This document shows positions 28,126 to 37,927 of a stretch of 64,000 bases of DNA, in pieces. The DNA is from Opitutus sp. (lineage in GTDB: Bacteria; Verrucomicrobiota; Verrucomicrobiia; Opitutales; Opitutaceae). Both the position numbers and the translations under genes were made by a program. Each line of letters begins with the position of its first letter. Position 1 is the stretch's first letter. Below the pieces are notes generated by a model, which was not told where the DNA came from, did no database searches, and saw nothing but the letters and a program-made list of their open reading frames with translations. The stretch spans positions 1 to 64,000 of the forward strand of contig PNJQ01000007.1 in NCBI GenBank assembly GCA_013821985.1. Direction: 5' to 3'.

Positions 28126-30026
28126 TTCGGTGAGAGCGCCGGCAGCGACCAATGGGAAATTTTCCAATCGCCGAGCATCGGATGATTGAGGTGCCAGCGG
28201 CCGGCGGTGCCCGAGACGATGCGCCACGGCGCCGCCGCGGCGCGATCAGCGCCGGCCCAAGAGAGGGCAGCGAGCGCGAGCGGTTCGTTCGTGGCAAGGC
28301 GCGGGGTTTTCAGGAGCGGTGTGACGTGATACGGCGCGGCGACGTGGCGGCGCTCGGTGGTGTCGTCGAGGCGCGTTTCCCAGTCGGCGGTGAGCGGACC
28401 GAGGAGAGCTTGGAGCGTGGTGCCGCGGCCGTCGGCGGCGAATGCATCGAAGTCAGCGCGTTCCAACTGCGGCGTGCGCAACGGCAGCGCGAAACCGCCG
28501 AGGCGCAGCACGACGGGTTGGCGCGGTTCGACATGATGAACATGCAGGAGCCAGCCGGCGCGCCAGAAAACGAACGTCTCGACAGACGTGTTCACCTGGC
28601 CGGTCTTAAAACCGAGATTGTAGCTGTAGCCGAGGTGGTCGTCGGCGAGTTCGACGGCGACCGTCGAATGGCGGCCGAAAATGCGGCCATCGTCGAGTTG
28701 TTGCGTGAGCGCACTGTCGAAGGAGACGTTCGAGATTTCCGGAAACGCGTAGGTGAAATGCGTGCCGGTGCGGTAGCTGAGCTTGGACCATTTCCACGCG
28801 CCGTAGCGGAGCTGCGTGTTGCCGACCATCGAGCCGGCGTTGAGGATCTCGATTTCTCCGTCGCCGGTACTGCGCGTGACCAGGCCGGGCGCGGGCATGA
28901 CGCGCACGAATCCGGCGTCGCGCTCGGCCGGGAGCGGTTGCTCGGCGTCGGTCCAAAATGGATGCGTCGGAGGAAGAAGGAGCGGCGTGAATCCCTTCGC
29001 GGCCCAATACGGGGAGGCGGGTGCGGAGTAGGGCTCGATGATTTTTGGAAAGACGTCGGTGAAGCCCGGGGCGAGTGCACCTTGGTCGTTGTAGATCGGG
29101 CGGGAGAGGAAGAAGTCGAGGTTGCGCGTGCAAAGTCGGCGCAGCAGGCCGGGCGCGACGTCGGTGCAATTTTCCGCGAGGGCGAGGCCGAAGACGTTGA
29201 GGCAGTTGAAGCGATAGGTGATCGAGCGGCCGAAGGCCGGATGTTCGCCGCTCGCCGCGAAGAAGTGCTGGTAATCGGCGACGAAGAGCCGCGCCCAGTC
29301 GCGCCAGCGTTGCGCCCGGTTCGTGTCGCGCGCGCCGCCTGCGGTGAGCGAAGTCGAACTGTGGAGGTGCGCCCACATCAGGCCGTAGAAGTGGAACGCG
29401 TAGGCGTTGTAGTGATCGTAGGCCTGGTTGATGCCGTCCTCGAACCAACCGCCGCCGCGGTGCATCGTCTCGAGTTGATTAAGGTGCGCGGCGATGACGG
29501 CGCGATCGGTGCGGTGCGCGGCGCCTTGTTGCCCGAGGAATTCGAGGATGTGCACCGACATGAACAGGTGGTTGTTGTTCACGATGCCGCCGCCGCGACA
29601 CGTCGCGAACCAGCGGAGCACCTGCGCGCGCTCGTCGGGCGAGAGTGGTTCCCACAGTTCGCGGGGTGCGAGCTGCAGCGCGATCGCGGCGAGCCCCATC
29701 TCAACATGGTGCTGATGGTAGCTCGCATCCGGTCCCCAGTAATGCGGTGACGAAGGGTCGGTGCCGAGCACGAGCGCACGGCGAAACCAGCCGGCGAGAC
29801 GCGTGCGCAGCGCGATGTCCTCGGGGCGTGGGACCGACTGCAGCCAGAACGCCGCCAGCGTCAGCGGACGCGCGAAAGATTCGAGCCGGTCCGCCTGCCT
29901 ATCGTGGTCCGACGGCGCGCCGTGGATGTCGAGGTCGGCCCGGTCCGGATGCATCAATGCGGCGAGCGGCTCGAGCAGGCCGCGGGCGGCGTTTTGCCAG
30001 TGGAGGTAGCTAGCGGGCGATGTCAC
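28119..30026 (-). CDS. DUF2264 domain-containing protein
   Basis: LTLAAFWLQSVP...YWGPDASYHQHHVEMGLAAIALQLAPRELWEPLSPDERAQVLRWFATCRGGGIVNNNHLFMSVHILEFLG...GGGWFEDGINQAYDHYNAYAFHFYGL. Confidence 0.85.
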   Translation of the reverse strand: MTSPASYLHWQNAARGLLEPLAALMHPDRADLDIHGAPSDHDRQADRLESFARPLTLAAFWLQSVPRPEDIALRTRLAGWFRRALVLGTDPSSPHYWGPDASYHQHHVEMGLAAIALQLAPRELWEPLSPDERAQVLRWFATCRGGGIVNNNHLFMSVHILEFLGQQGAAHRTDRAVIAAHLNQLETMHRGGGWFEDGINQAYDHYNAYAFHFYGLMWAHLHSSTSLTAGGARDTNRAQRWRDWARLFVADYQHFFAASGEHPAFGRSITYRFNCLNVFGLALAENCTDVAPGLLRRLCTRNLDFFLSRPIYNDQGALAPGFTDVFPKIIEPYSAPASPYWAAKGFTPLLLPPTHPFWTDAEQPLPAERDAGFVRVMPAPGLVTRSTGDGEIEILNAGSMVGNTQLRYGAWKWSKLSYRTGTHFTYAFPEISNVSFDSALTQQLDDGRIFGRHSTVAVELADDHLGYSYNLGFKTGQVNTSVETFVFWRAGWLLHVHHVEPRQPVVLRLGGFALPLRTPQLERADFDAFAADGRGTTLQALLGPLTADWETRLDDTTERRHVAAPYHVTPLLKTPRLATNEPLALAALSWAGADRAAAAPWRIVSGTAGRWHLNHPMLGDWKISHWSLPALSPNL

Positions 30027-30035
30027 AAAATCCGA

Positions 30036-31037
30036 TCAGGTGCTGGTGTCGAATGTGCGCAGGTCGATCAGCGCTTGCAGGGGCTGGCTGGCAACATAGG
30101 CGCGCAAGTTCGCGAGCGCAAAATCTCCCGCGTCGCGGCGGCGGTCGGTCGTCGGACCGGCCAGGTGCGGCGTGAGCGTGACATTCGGCAGACCGCGGAA
30201 GCCGGAGTCGGCCGGCAGCGGCTCCACGGTAAAGACGTCGAGGCCGACCATGATTTTGCCTTCCTGGGCGACGCGGAGCAGCGCGGCCTCATCAACCACC
30301 GCACCGCGACCGACGTTGACGAAGACACCGCCGGGACGGATGAGGCGCAGGTGCTTTTCCGTGACGCAGCCGGTGGTTTCGGGAATGAGCGGCGCGAGTT
30401 CGACGACGATATCGTTGTCGGCGAACAGCGCCTCGAGTGACGGCGAAGGTTTCACGCCGAACTCACGCTCGGCGGCGGCATCGACGTCCGGCGCGAACGC
30501 GGTGATCTGACAGCCGAATGGTTGCAGCAGGCGGACCAATTCGCGCGCCACCTGACCGAAACCGTGCAAGCCCACGGTGCGGCCAAAAAGCGAGGCGGTT
30601 TCCGTGCCGTTGTCTTTCCACGCGCTTTCGCGGTGCATCGCGAGTGTCCAGTAAGTCGCGCGGCGCAGGCACGAGAAGATGTGGAACAGCGCCCACTCGG
30701 CGACGATGCGGCTGATGGAGCCGCCCCAGTTCGTCACGATGAGTCCGCGCGCAATGTGGTCGCGCGTCACGAGGCGCTTCACCGAGCCCGCGAGGTAGCA
30801 GACGTAGCGCAGGTTCGGCGGGAGCACATCCGGCAGCGGCGGCGTCTTCCAGCACGCGAGCAGGATCTCGGAATTCGCCGCGGCGAGCGCACGATGGAAC
30901 GCGGCGGCGTCGCCTGCGGTGGGGTCCTGATGCTCGAAGCGGGCGGCGAGCGTGCGGACCTCGATGAGGCGTGCGGCGGGGAGGAATTCGCGCAGTTCCT
31001 GCGCGGTAAGGGCGGCAAAAATGGTCGGACGTTTCAT
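30036..31037 (-). CDS. D-isomer-specific 2-hydroxyacid dehydrogenase
   Basis: GRTVGLHGFGQVARELVRLLQPFG NAD-binding; PLIPETTGCVTEKHLRLIRPGGVFVNVGRGAVVDE. Confidence 0.9.
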   Translation of the reverse strand: MKRPTIFAALTAQELREFLPAARLIEVRTLAARFEHQDPTAGDAAAFHRALAAANSEILLACWKTPPLPDVLPPNLRYVCYLAGSVKRLVTRDHIARGLIVTNWGGSISRIVAEWALFHIFSCLRRATYWTLAMHRESAWKDNGTETASLFGRTVGLHGFGQVARELVRLLQPFGCQITAFAPDVDAAAEREFGVKPSPSLEALFADNDIVVELAPLIPETTGCVTEKHLRLIRPGGVFVNVGRGAVVDEAALLRVAQEGKIMVGLDVFTVEPLPADSGFRGLPNVTLTPHLAGPTTDRRRDAGDFALANLRAYVASQPLQALIDLRTFDTST

Positions 31038-31038
31038 C

Positions 31039-32118
31039 TCAATTGGGCGGATAGCACTCGAGGATGGCGGCGTGAGGTTCGGGCTCGAAGAGCACCGGGC
31101 CGAGGCCGGCGGGACAGAAAAATTTGTCGTAGCGCTTCAGGTGGTGCAGGCGACCGTTCACGTCGAGGGTGCACGCGCCGTCGGTGACGATGCCGAGGTA
31201 GAACGAGTCCTCGGTTTTCGTGACCGTGTCGCGCAGCTGGGTCTTGCAGACGCGGAAGCACGGCGTCTGGGCGGGGCCAATGAGCGTTTCCTGCCACGAG
31301 AGTTCGCTCAGGGCGCGGCGCGCCTGCGGCCGGCAGCGGTAGTCGCGCTCGATCACCTCGCGTGGGTAGCGGTTGAAGTTGATCAGCGAGAGCGCGAAAT
31401 CCAGGCCGCGATTCATGAAGCGCGCCGCCTCCGGCAGCACGTAACCGCCGCGGTCGAACTCGTAGCGCACCGCGAAATCCGTCGGCTCCTGGATTTCGAT
31501 CATGAACACGCCTTCGCCCAGCGCGTGCGGAAAGCCGCCGGGGATCAGGAACGTGTCTCCCGGCTGCACGATGATTTTTTCAAAGCAACGCTCCATCGCC
31601 GCGACGTCCTGCGTCTCGATCATGTGCTTCAACTCGGCGGGCGAGGGCGGGTTTTGGAAACCCATGTAGAAATAGGGTTCGGTGATTCCGTCGCGCACGC
31701 CGAGAATGTGGTAGGCTTCGGTCTTGCCGCTGGGGGAATTGAGGAACTGCTGCGCGAATTCCCGCGACGGATGACACTGGAAATGCAGCCGGATCGCGGA
31801 ATCGAGGAACTTCACCAGCAGCATCGGCGACCGGCCGTGCTTCGCGAGGTGGGCGGCGCCGAGGAAATACTCCGGGTCGGAATCGATCAGCGCGCGAAAG
31901 TCGTGCGTTTCGCCGCCCACGACGACGGGCGACACGCCTTCGTTGATGTGTTCGCGACCCGGGATGACCGAGCGCGTCACCGAACCGATCCAATCCTCCG
32001 CGTAATGCGTATCTTCCGGCTGCGCTTTGCCGGCGATGCGGTCGAGCGTCGCGCCGCCAGTGTAGGTGCGCCAGATGCGATTTTGCGGAAGCAGGATGAG
32101 TTGGCCGCGGTGGGTCAT
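31039..32118 (-). CDS. Class I mannose-6-phosphate isomerase-like protein
   Basis: ILLPQNRIWRTYTGGATLDR; PMLLVKFLDSAIRLHFQCHPSREFA; FLIPGGFPHALGEGVFMIEIQEPTDFAVRYE. Confidence 0.85.
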   Translation of the reverse strand: MTHRGQLILLPQNRIWRTYTGGATLDRIAGKAQPEDTHYAEDWIGSVTRSVIPGREHINEGVSPVVVGGETHDFRALIDSDPEYFLGAAHLAKHGRSPMLLVKFLDSAIRLHFQCHPSREFAQQFLNSPSGKTEAYHILGVRDGITEPYFYMGFQNPPSPAELKHMIETQDVAAMERCFEKIIVQPGDTFLIPGGFPHALGEGVFMIEIQEPTDFAVRYEFDRGGYVLPEAARFMNRGLDFALSLINFNRYPREVIERDYRCRPQARRALSELSWQETLIGPAQTPCFRVCKTQLRDTVTKTEDSFYLGIVTDGACTLDVNGRLHHLKRYDKFFCPAGLGPVLFEPEPHAAILECYPPN

Positions 32119-32119
32119 T

Positions 32120-32875
32120 TCAAATGACGGCGCTGAGGCCGCCGTCCACGGTGAGGATTTGTCCGTTCACGAAATCGGCGGCGGGCGACGCCAGGAACAC
32201 GCACGCGCCGGTGAGATCGTCCGCGGAGCCCCAGCGACCGGCCGGCGTGCGACTCTTGATCCAGCCGTCGAATTTCGGATCGGCGGCCAGCGGCTGGGTC
32301 ATTTCGGTGAGAATGTAGCCCGGCGCGAGGCCGTTGACCTGCACGTTGTGCTTGGCCCATTCGGCGCACATCGCGCGCGTGAGCATCTTGAGGCCACCCT
32401 TCGCGGCGGCGTAATTGCCGGTGGTCGGCCGCGCGAGATCGCTCATCAGCGAGCAGACGTTGATGATCTTGCCCGCGCCGCGCTCGATCATGCCGGGCGC
32501 GACGGCCCGCGACACGAGGAAGGCGCTGGTGAGATTCGTCTTCAGCACCGCGTCCCAATCCGCCAGCGACATGGTCGCGAGCGGGCCGCGGCGGTGAATG
32601 CCGGTGTTGTTGACGAGGACGTCGACGACGCCCAGTTGCGGAGTGGCGGCAAGGACGGCGGATTCGTCGGTCACGTCGAAGCAGCGCGCTTCGGCGGAGA
32701 ATCCGTCCGCGCGCAGCGCCGCGACGGCGCGGTCGAGTTTCGCGGCATCGCGGCCATTGAGCAGCACGTGGGCGCCGGCGGCCGCGAGGGCGCGGGCGAG
32801 GGCGAAGCCGATGCCTTGCGAAGAACCGGTGACGAGGGCGCGGCGGCCGGAGAGGTGGAACGAAGGAGCGCTCAT
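32120..32875 (-). CDS. SDR-family oxidoreductase (gluconate-5-dehydrogenase/uronate-reductase-like)
   Basis: ALVTGSSQGIGFALARALAAAGAHVLLNGR; NNTGIHRRGP; YAAAKGGLKMLTRAMCAEWA. Start ATG 32875 overlaps the upstream stop (ATGA). Confidence 0.92.
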   Translation of the reverse strand: MSAPSFHLSGRRALVTGSSQGIGFALARALAAAGAHVLLNGRDAAKLDRAVAALRADGFSAEARCFDVTDESAVLAATPQLGVVDVLVNNTGIHRRGPLATMSLADWDAVLKTNLTSAFLVSRAVAPGMIERGAGKIINVCSLMSDLARPTTGNYAAAKGGLKMLTRAMCAEWAKHNVQVNGLAPGYILTEMTQPLAADPKFDGWIKSRTPAGRWGSADDLTGACVFLASPAADFVNGQILTVDGGLSAVI

Positions 32876-34614
32876 GTTTTCGCCCGCGCCTGCCGGACCA
32901 GCAAACCGCCAATGAGCATCACGCATCCGCCGCAAAAGACGAAGGCGAGGCGGCCGAGCGGCGCGTTGGGGATGAGCGCCATGAGCACGACGACGGCACC
33001 GTAGGGCAGACACAGCCAGCCGATGAGCCAGGATTGCTTGTCGTCGGTGGCGACGGCGGTTTCCTCCTTCGCGTAATCGACGGGCGTGGCGAGATTGGTG
33101 CAGTAGAGTTCGATCGCGGCTTTGTTGGCCGGAGTTTCGTAGCGGTAGAAAAGCTTGGTGAAGAGGAACCAGACGATGCCCGCCCCGAGGATCGTGAAGA
33201 CGCCGATGCCTTGCTCCCAATTCTGGCGTTCCCAATGGGTCACGTCATCGATCATGCCGAATTTCTGCGCGGCCCACGCGATGTTCAGGTAGCGATCGGT
33301 CAGGAAGCTGACGACAAAGCACACGATGACCGTGGACCAGCCGGACCAGGCCGGCGTGCGCTTGATGATCAGGCCCAGCACGAGCGGCACGATGTAGGGC
33401 ATCGAGACGAGGATCTGGAATTTCACCATCAGCTCGAACAGCGTGAGGTTCTTGATGCTGCTGTAGAACAGCGCGACGGAGACCACGACGAGGCCCAGCA
33501 CGACGGTGGTGACCTTGCCGGCCTTCAGGAGTTCACGGTCCGGGGCGCCAGGACGAAGAATCGGTTGGTAGAAATTCTTGATGAAGACGCCCGCGTTCTT
33601 GTTCAGTCCCGCATCCATCGACGACATGGTGGCCGCAAAGATGCCGCTCACGAGCAGGCCGACCATGCCGACCGGGAAGGTGGCCTGTGCGATAGCGAAG
33701 AACGATCCCTCCGCCGGCTCCTTGAGTTTCGGAAAAGTCGCTGCGAGATCCGGATGCGAGATGGTCGCCGCCATCGGCGGAAGAAACCAGATCACGATGC
33801 CGAAGAGAAAGAGCGTGCCGGCCAGCAAGGCCGCCTTGCGCGCGTGTTTGCTGTCTTTGACGCACAAGTAGCGCGACGCGTCGGCGATGTTGTTCGTCGA
33901 GAGAAATTGTTTCAGCAGGATCGCGACGCACCAGAAGAGGAGGAAATCATCGGTCGCGAGCTTCTGCAGGTTCAGGGACGTCGTGGAAAGTTTCTCGACC
34001 ATCGGTGTCCAGCCGCCGACGTGCGCCACCGCCAGAAAGGTCGCGACTACGGTGACCGGCATCAAGATGAGGACTTGGATGAAGTCGCTCGCGATCACGG
34101 CCCAGCTCCCGCCGACCAATGAGATGAAGAGCACGCAGATGCCGGTGACGATGATGGTGAGTTCGACGTCGATGTTGAACGCCGCGGAGAAAAAGACGCC
34201 GAGGCCATAGAGCCAGATGCCCGCCGTCAGCATCTGCAGGGGCAGGGTGACCCACGTGAACGTCTGCTCGCTCACGCGGCCGAAGCGCTGGCGCACGGCC
34301 TCCATCGAGGTGATGACGCGAAGCTGGCGCAGCTTCGGTCCGAAGTAGGCGGCGTTCGCGAAGAAGCCGATCGCGTTGGCGAGATAGATGACCATGATCG
34401 GCCAGCCGTCTGAATAAGCGCGGCTCGCGGCCCCGGTGAACGTCCAGGCGCTGAACGAGACCATGAACGCCGACCCACCGGCCATCCACCACAGCACCTG
34501 CCCGCCGCTCCGGAAGTAGTCGCTGACGTTGGTGATGAACTTCCGAAACACCCAGCTGATGACCAGCATGAAGGCGAAGTAGAATCCAAGGACGGCGTAG
34601 TCGTAAACAGTCAT
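32872..34614 (-). CDS. Sodium:solute symporter family transporter
   Basis: MTVYDYAVLGFYFAFMLVISWVFRKFITNVSDYFRSGGQVLWWMAGGSAFMVSFSAWTFTGAASRAYSDG..., multi-TM, AATMSSMDAGLN. Confidence 0.92.
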   Translation of the reverse strand: MTVYDYAVLGFYFAFMLVISWVFRKFITNVSDYFRSGGQVLWWMAGGSAFMVSFSAWTFTGAASRAYSDGWPIMVIYLANAIGFFANAAYFGPKLRQLRVITSMEAVRQRFGRVSEQTFTWVTLPLQMLTAGIWLYGLGVFFSAAFNIDVELTIIVTGICVLFISLVGGSWAVIASDFIQVLILMPVTVVATFLAVAHVGGWTPMVEKLSTTSLNLQKLATDDFLLFWCVAILLKQFLSTNNIADASRYLCVKDSKHARKAALLAGTLFLFGIVIWFLPPMAATISHPDLAATFPKLKEPAEGSFFAIAQATFPVGMVGLLVSGIFAATMSSMDAGLNKNAGVFIKNFYQPILRPGAPDRELLKAGKVTTVVLGLVVVSVALFYSSIKNLTLFELMVKFQILVSMPYIVPLVLGLIIKRTPAWSGWSTVIVCFVVSFLTDRYLNIAWAAQKFGMIDDVTHWERQNWEQGIGVFTILGAGIVWFLFTKLFYRYETPANKAAIELYCTNLATPVDYAKEETAVATDDKQSWLIGWLCLPYGAVVVLMALIPNAPLGRLAFVFCGGCVMLIGGLLVRQARAKT

Positions 34615-34640
34615 GGGGTGAGGCGGGGCCGTCAGTTATT

Positions 34641-34658
34641 GGCTAATAATTATAAGCC
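34641..34658. promoter_or_regulatory. GGCTAATA-AT-TATAAGCC, near-palindromic candidate operator
   Basis: Paired arms differ by a single position; 27-44 bp upstream of the symporter start; shares the CTAATA core. Confidence 0.6.
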
Positions 34659-34691
34659 GCCAAGCAAAAAGGACCGGGGAAGCGGAAAACT

Positions 34692-35753
34692 TCAGCGGCC
34701 CGCGCCGGCCGGAGCGGGTCCGGTGGACTCGCCGACGAACAGCTGCGACGGGAGGATCAGGTCGTGGAAGCTCTCGTCGTCGCTGCCGGTCGAATCGATG
34801 ACGAGCTTCGCGGCGGCGCGGCCGAGCTTTTCGGCTTCGCTGCCGGCGGCCGTGATTTTGGGCGACTCCTGCAGGGCGAGAGGGGAGAAATCCGCCGCTG
34901 CGATGCTGAGGTCGGCCGGCACTTTCCAGCCCGCGCGCAACAGCGCCTGGACGGCGCCGGCTGCCATGTGAATGTTGTAAGTCAGGAAGGCCGTCGGAAA
35001 ATCCTTCCGCCGCGCGAGCGGCAGGAGTTGCAGGATCGCCTCGGCGCCCTCGGCGCGATCGCCCTGTTTGAGAAAGGCGGCATAACGTGGGTCGGGTTCC
35101 AGGCCCGCCAGCTTGAGCCCGGCGCGATAAGCCTGATGCCGCGCCTCGTGCCGTCCGAGCCCCACGTTGCCGCCGAGCCAGCCGATACGGGTGTGACCGA
35201 GCGATTTGAGGTGGGCGACGACCGCTTCAAGGGCCTGCGGCTCGTTGCCGACGACGGAGTGGCACAGGCCGGTGTGGCGCGCCGAAACGGCCACGATGCG
35301 CTTTTCGAGCTGCCGGAGTTGATTAAGAAATCCGGCGCCGACCTCGCCGAAGAGCACGATGCCCTGCAGCGCGTGACCGGTGTGAAAAAACTGCCGCAAC
35401 CGTTCCTTGTTGAGTGAGTCCTCTGCGCCGAGAAACACCGCCGCAAAGCCGCGCTCCGCGAGCGCCGAATGCATGCCGTGCAGCACGTGGCTGAAGTAAC
35501 TGCCTTGCGTGTGAATGTTCAGCCCGGATCGCAGGATAAAGCCGACCTGTCGCTGGCGCGCCTCGCGCGGCGACTGTTCGAATTTCATGCCCTTCGGCTG
35601 GTAGCCGAGACCGATCGCGTGTTCCCAGATCTTCTTGTAGGTGTCGGGTCCGATGCCGTCCTTCCGTCCGTTCAAGGCGAGCGAAACCAGCGCCTGCGAG
35701 ACGCCGAGATCCTTCGCGATCTTCTGTTGCGAGACCTTTTTGCGGGGAGCCAC
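34692..35753 (-). CDS. LacI-family transcriptional regulator
   Basis: N-terminal HTH KVSQQKIAKDLGVSQALVSLALNGRKDGIGPDTYKKI, periplasmic-binding-like C-terminal domain. Confidence 0.93.
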   Translation of the reverse strand: MAPRKKVSQQKIAKDLGVSQALVSLALNGRKDGIGPDTYKKIWEHAIGLGYQPKGMKFEQSPREARQRQVGFILRSGLNIHTQGSYFSHVLHGMHSALAERGFAAVFLGAEDSLNKERLRQFFHTGHALQGIVLFGEVGAGFLNQLRQLEKRIVAVSARHTGLCHSVVGNEPQALEAVVAHLKSLGHTRIGWLGGNVGLGRHEARHQAYRAGLKLAGLEPDPRYAAFLKQGDRAEGAEAILQLLPLARRKDFPTAFLTYNIHMAAGAVQALLRAGWKVPADLSIAAADFSPLALQESPKITAAGSEAEKLGRAAAKLVIDSTGSDDESFHDLILPSQLFVGESTGPAPAGAGR

Positions 35754-35786
35754 GCCCCGATCTTCTGATATTTATAGGGAGACTCA

Positions 35787-35800
35787 ACCAATTATTAGTC
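35787..35800. promoter_or_regulatory. CTAATA half-site (minus strand ACTAATAATTGG) upstream of LacI gene
   Basis: One perfect half of the palindrome, 34-47 bp upstream of the lacI-like ATG; second half poorly conserved. Confidence 0.35.
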
Positions 35801-35812
35801 GGAGGGGCGCCG

Positions 35813-36976
35813 TCAGGCGGCGGGATCGAGCACCACTTTGATGAACCCGTCCTCCTTGTTGCAGAACTTGTCGTAGGCCAGGGGCGCCTGCGAGAGCGGG
35901 AGGCGGTGCGTAACGACGAACGACGGGTCGATCTTGCCCTCGACCACCAGCTGCAGCAGGGGCGCCATGTAGCGTTGCACGTGGGTTTGGCCCATTTTCA
36001 GCGTGACGCCTTTGCCGAAGACCGCGCCGAACGGGACCTTGTCAATGAAGCCCGAATAGACCCCGGGAATGGAAAGCGTGCCCCCCTTGCGAACGGTGCG
36101 CATCGCCTGGCGCAGCACGAACGGACGATCGTTCTCGAGTTTCGCGGTTTGCTTCACCTTGTCGTAGGCCGAGCCGTGCGCCTCCATGCCGACCGCGTCG
36201 ATGCAGGCATCCGGACCGCGGCCGCCGGTCATCGCGATCAGCCGCTCGTGAATGTCCTCGTCGGCGTCGTCGAGCGTAATGGCACCAGCGGCTTCCGCCA
36301 TGCGCAGCCGCTCGGGCACGGAGTCGATTGCATAAACTTTCGCGGCGCCGAGCAGGAACGCGCTGCGGATCGCGAACTGACCGACCGGACCGCAGCCCCA
36401 GACGGCGACGGTGGATTCGCCGGGACGGATGTTGCAATTCTCCGCGGCCATGTAGCCGGTGGGGAAAATATCGGAGAGAAACAGCACCTTCTCGTCCGGC
36501 AGGTCGTGTTCGATCCTGATCGAGTTCACGTCCGCCAGTGGCACGCGCGCGAATTGCGCCTGCCCGCCCGCGTAGCCGCCCATCAGGTGGGAATAGCCGA
36601 ACATGCCCGCGCCGGACGCGCCATAGAGCACCTCCTGCATGCCCGCATTCGGGTTGGTGTTGTCGCACGCCGACCATTGCTGGCGCCGGCAGTGCGCGCA
36701 CCCGCCGCAGCCGATGGCGAATGGCACCACGACGCGATCGCCGACGCGACGTTCCTTCACCGCCGGCCCCACTTCGACGATCTCGCCCATGAACTCGTGG
36801 CCCATGATGTCGCCCTTTTCCAGCGACGGCACATAACCGTTGTAGAGATGAAGGTCGGAGCCGCAGATTGCGGTTGAGGTGATCCGCACGATGGCATCGC
36901 GCGGGTTGAGGAGGCGCGGATCCGGGACTTCCTGCACTTCCATTTGTTTCTTCCCCATCCAGCAGACGGCTTTCAT
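35813..36976 (-). CDS. Zinc-dependent alcohol dehydrogenase (glutathione-independent formaldehyde-dehydrogenase-like)
   Basis: [56 protein letters not shown] structural-zinc cysteines. Confidence 0.93.
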   Translation of the reverse strand: MKAVCWMGKKQMEVQEVPDPRLLNPRDAIVRITSTAICGSDLHLYNGYVPSLEKGDIMGHEFMGEIVEVGPAVKERRVGDRVVVPFAIGCGGCAHCRRQQWSACDNTNPNAGMQEVLYGASGAGMFGYSHLMGGYAGGQAQFARVPLADVNSIRIEHDLPDEKVLFLSDIFPTGYMAAENCNIRPGESTVAVWGCGPVGQFAIRSAFLLGAAKVYAIDSVPERLRMAEAAGAITLDDADEDIHERLIAMTGGRGPDACIDAVGMEAHGSAYDKVKQTAKLENDRPFVLRQAMRTVRKGGTLSIPGVYSGFIDKVPFGAVFGKGVTLKMGQTHVQRYMAPLLQLVVEGKIDPSFVVTHRLPLSQAPLAYDKFCNKEDGFIKVVLDPAA

Positions 36977-37557
36977 GAATTGATTTTCTCCTTTGATTTT
37001 TTCCGGCGCTGCGGCCGACCGGTGGATTGTCCGTCGGTGGTGGGAAACTCGCCGACCTCCATCAGCGCCTTGAAGCGCCGCAGGGTGTCGGCGACCTGCT
37101 GCGCGGGTTCCTTGCCCGTGAGTTTGGCGAGGAAATCGCCCACACGTCCGCCCGGCGCATCGTATTCGAGGGCGATCGTGACCTCCGTGCCTTCATCGCC
37201 CGGGGCGGGTTCGAAGCGCACGGAGCCGGCGTTCGGAATTTCCGCGCCCTCGCGCGATCGCCACGCGATGAGCCGGTCGCGCTCGTCGTTGATGATGAGC
37301 GAATCCCATTCGACCCGCGCGTCGCCGGGGGCGGTGACCGACCAGTGCGACTCGTTTTCATTGCGGGCGACGATCGTGACGGGGTGCCGGATGATGCGCG
37401 GCAGATTTTCCACGTTGCGCCAAAACGCGTAGAGTTCGGACGCCGGCTTGAGAATGGTGACGGCGCGGACGACCTTCGTGCCTTGATTGCCGGGCACGAT
37501 GATGCGCGAGAGCACCGCGGGCGAACCCGCTTCGCGAGCGCAGGAGCGTTGAGCCAT
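36973..37557 (-). CDS. SRPBCC (polyketide cyclase/START-like) protein
   Basis: [73 protein letters not shown] overlap with the ADH gene. Confidence 0.85.
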   Translation of the reverse strand: MAQRSCAREAGSPAVLSRIIVPGNQGTKVVRAVTILKPASELYAFWRNVENLPRIIRHPVTIVARNENESHWSVTAPGDARVEWDSLIINDERDRLIAWRSREGAEIPNAGSVRFEPAPGDEGTEVTIALEYDAPGGRVGDFLAKLTGKEPAQQVADTLRRFKALMEVGEFPTTDGQSTGRPQRRKKSKEKINS

Positions 37558-37576
37558 GAGGGCAGTGGGTTATCGG

Positions 37577-37927
37577 TTAACGTGACGATTCAAGGTGCGC
37601 CATTTCGCGGCACGAATCGGCGCACGCGCGGCAGGCCTCGATGCACTCGGTCATGTCGCCGATGCGCTCGCAGTCCTCGGCGCAGGCTTCGCAGATTTGG
37701 GCGCACGTCTCGCAGAGCAGCGTGTGGCGCGGCGAGCCCCGGAGCATGAAATCGGCCGCCGTCTGGCAAATCTGTGCGCAGTCCAACATGAGTTTGATGT
37801 GCTCGGGCCGGGCGTGCTCTCCGCCCATTTCGAGGCAGTGCGTGGTGGCGTCGCGCAGGCAGACATCGTGACAGTTCGAGCACTGGTCGATGCACATTTG
37901 AAGTTCGGGTGTGGGTTCGTGATGCAT
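37577..37927 (-). CDS. Four-helix-bundle copper-binding (DUF326-like) Cys-rich protein
   Basis: MHHEPTPELQMCIDQCSNCHDVCLRDATTHCLEMGGEHARPEHIKLMLDCAQICQTAADFMLRGSPRHTLLCETCAQICEACAEDCERIGDMTECIEACRACADSCREM. Confidence 0.9.
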   Translation of the reverse strand: MHHEPTPELQMCIDQCSNCHDVCLRDATTHCLEMGGEHARPEHIKLMLDCAQICQTAADFMLRGSPRHTLLCETCAQICEACAEDCERIGDMTECIEACRACADSCREMAHLESSR

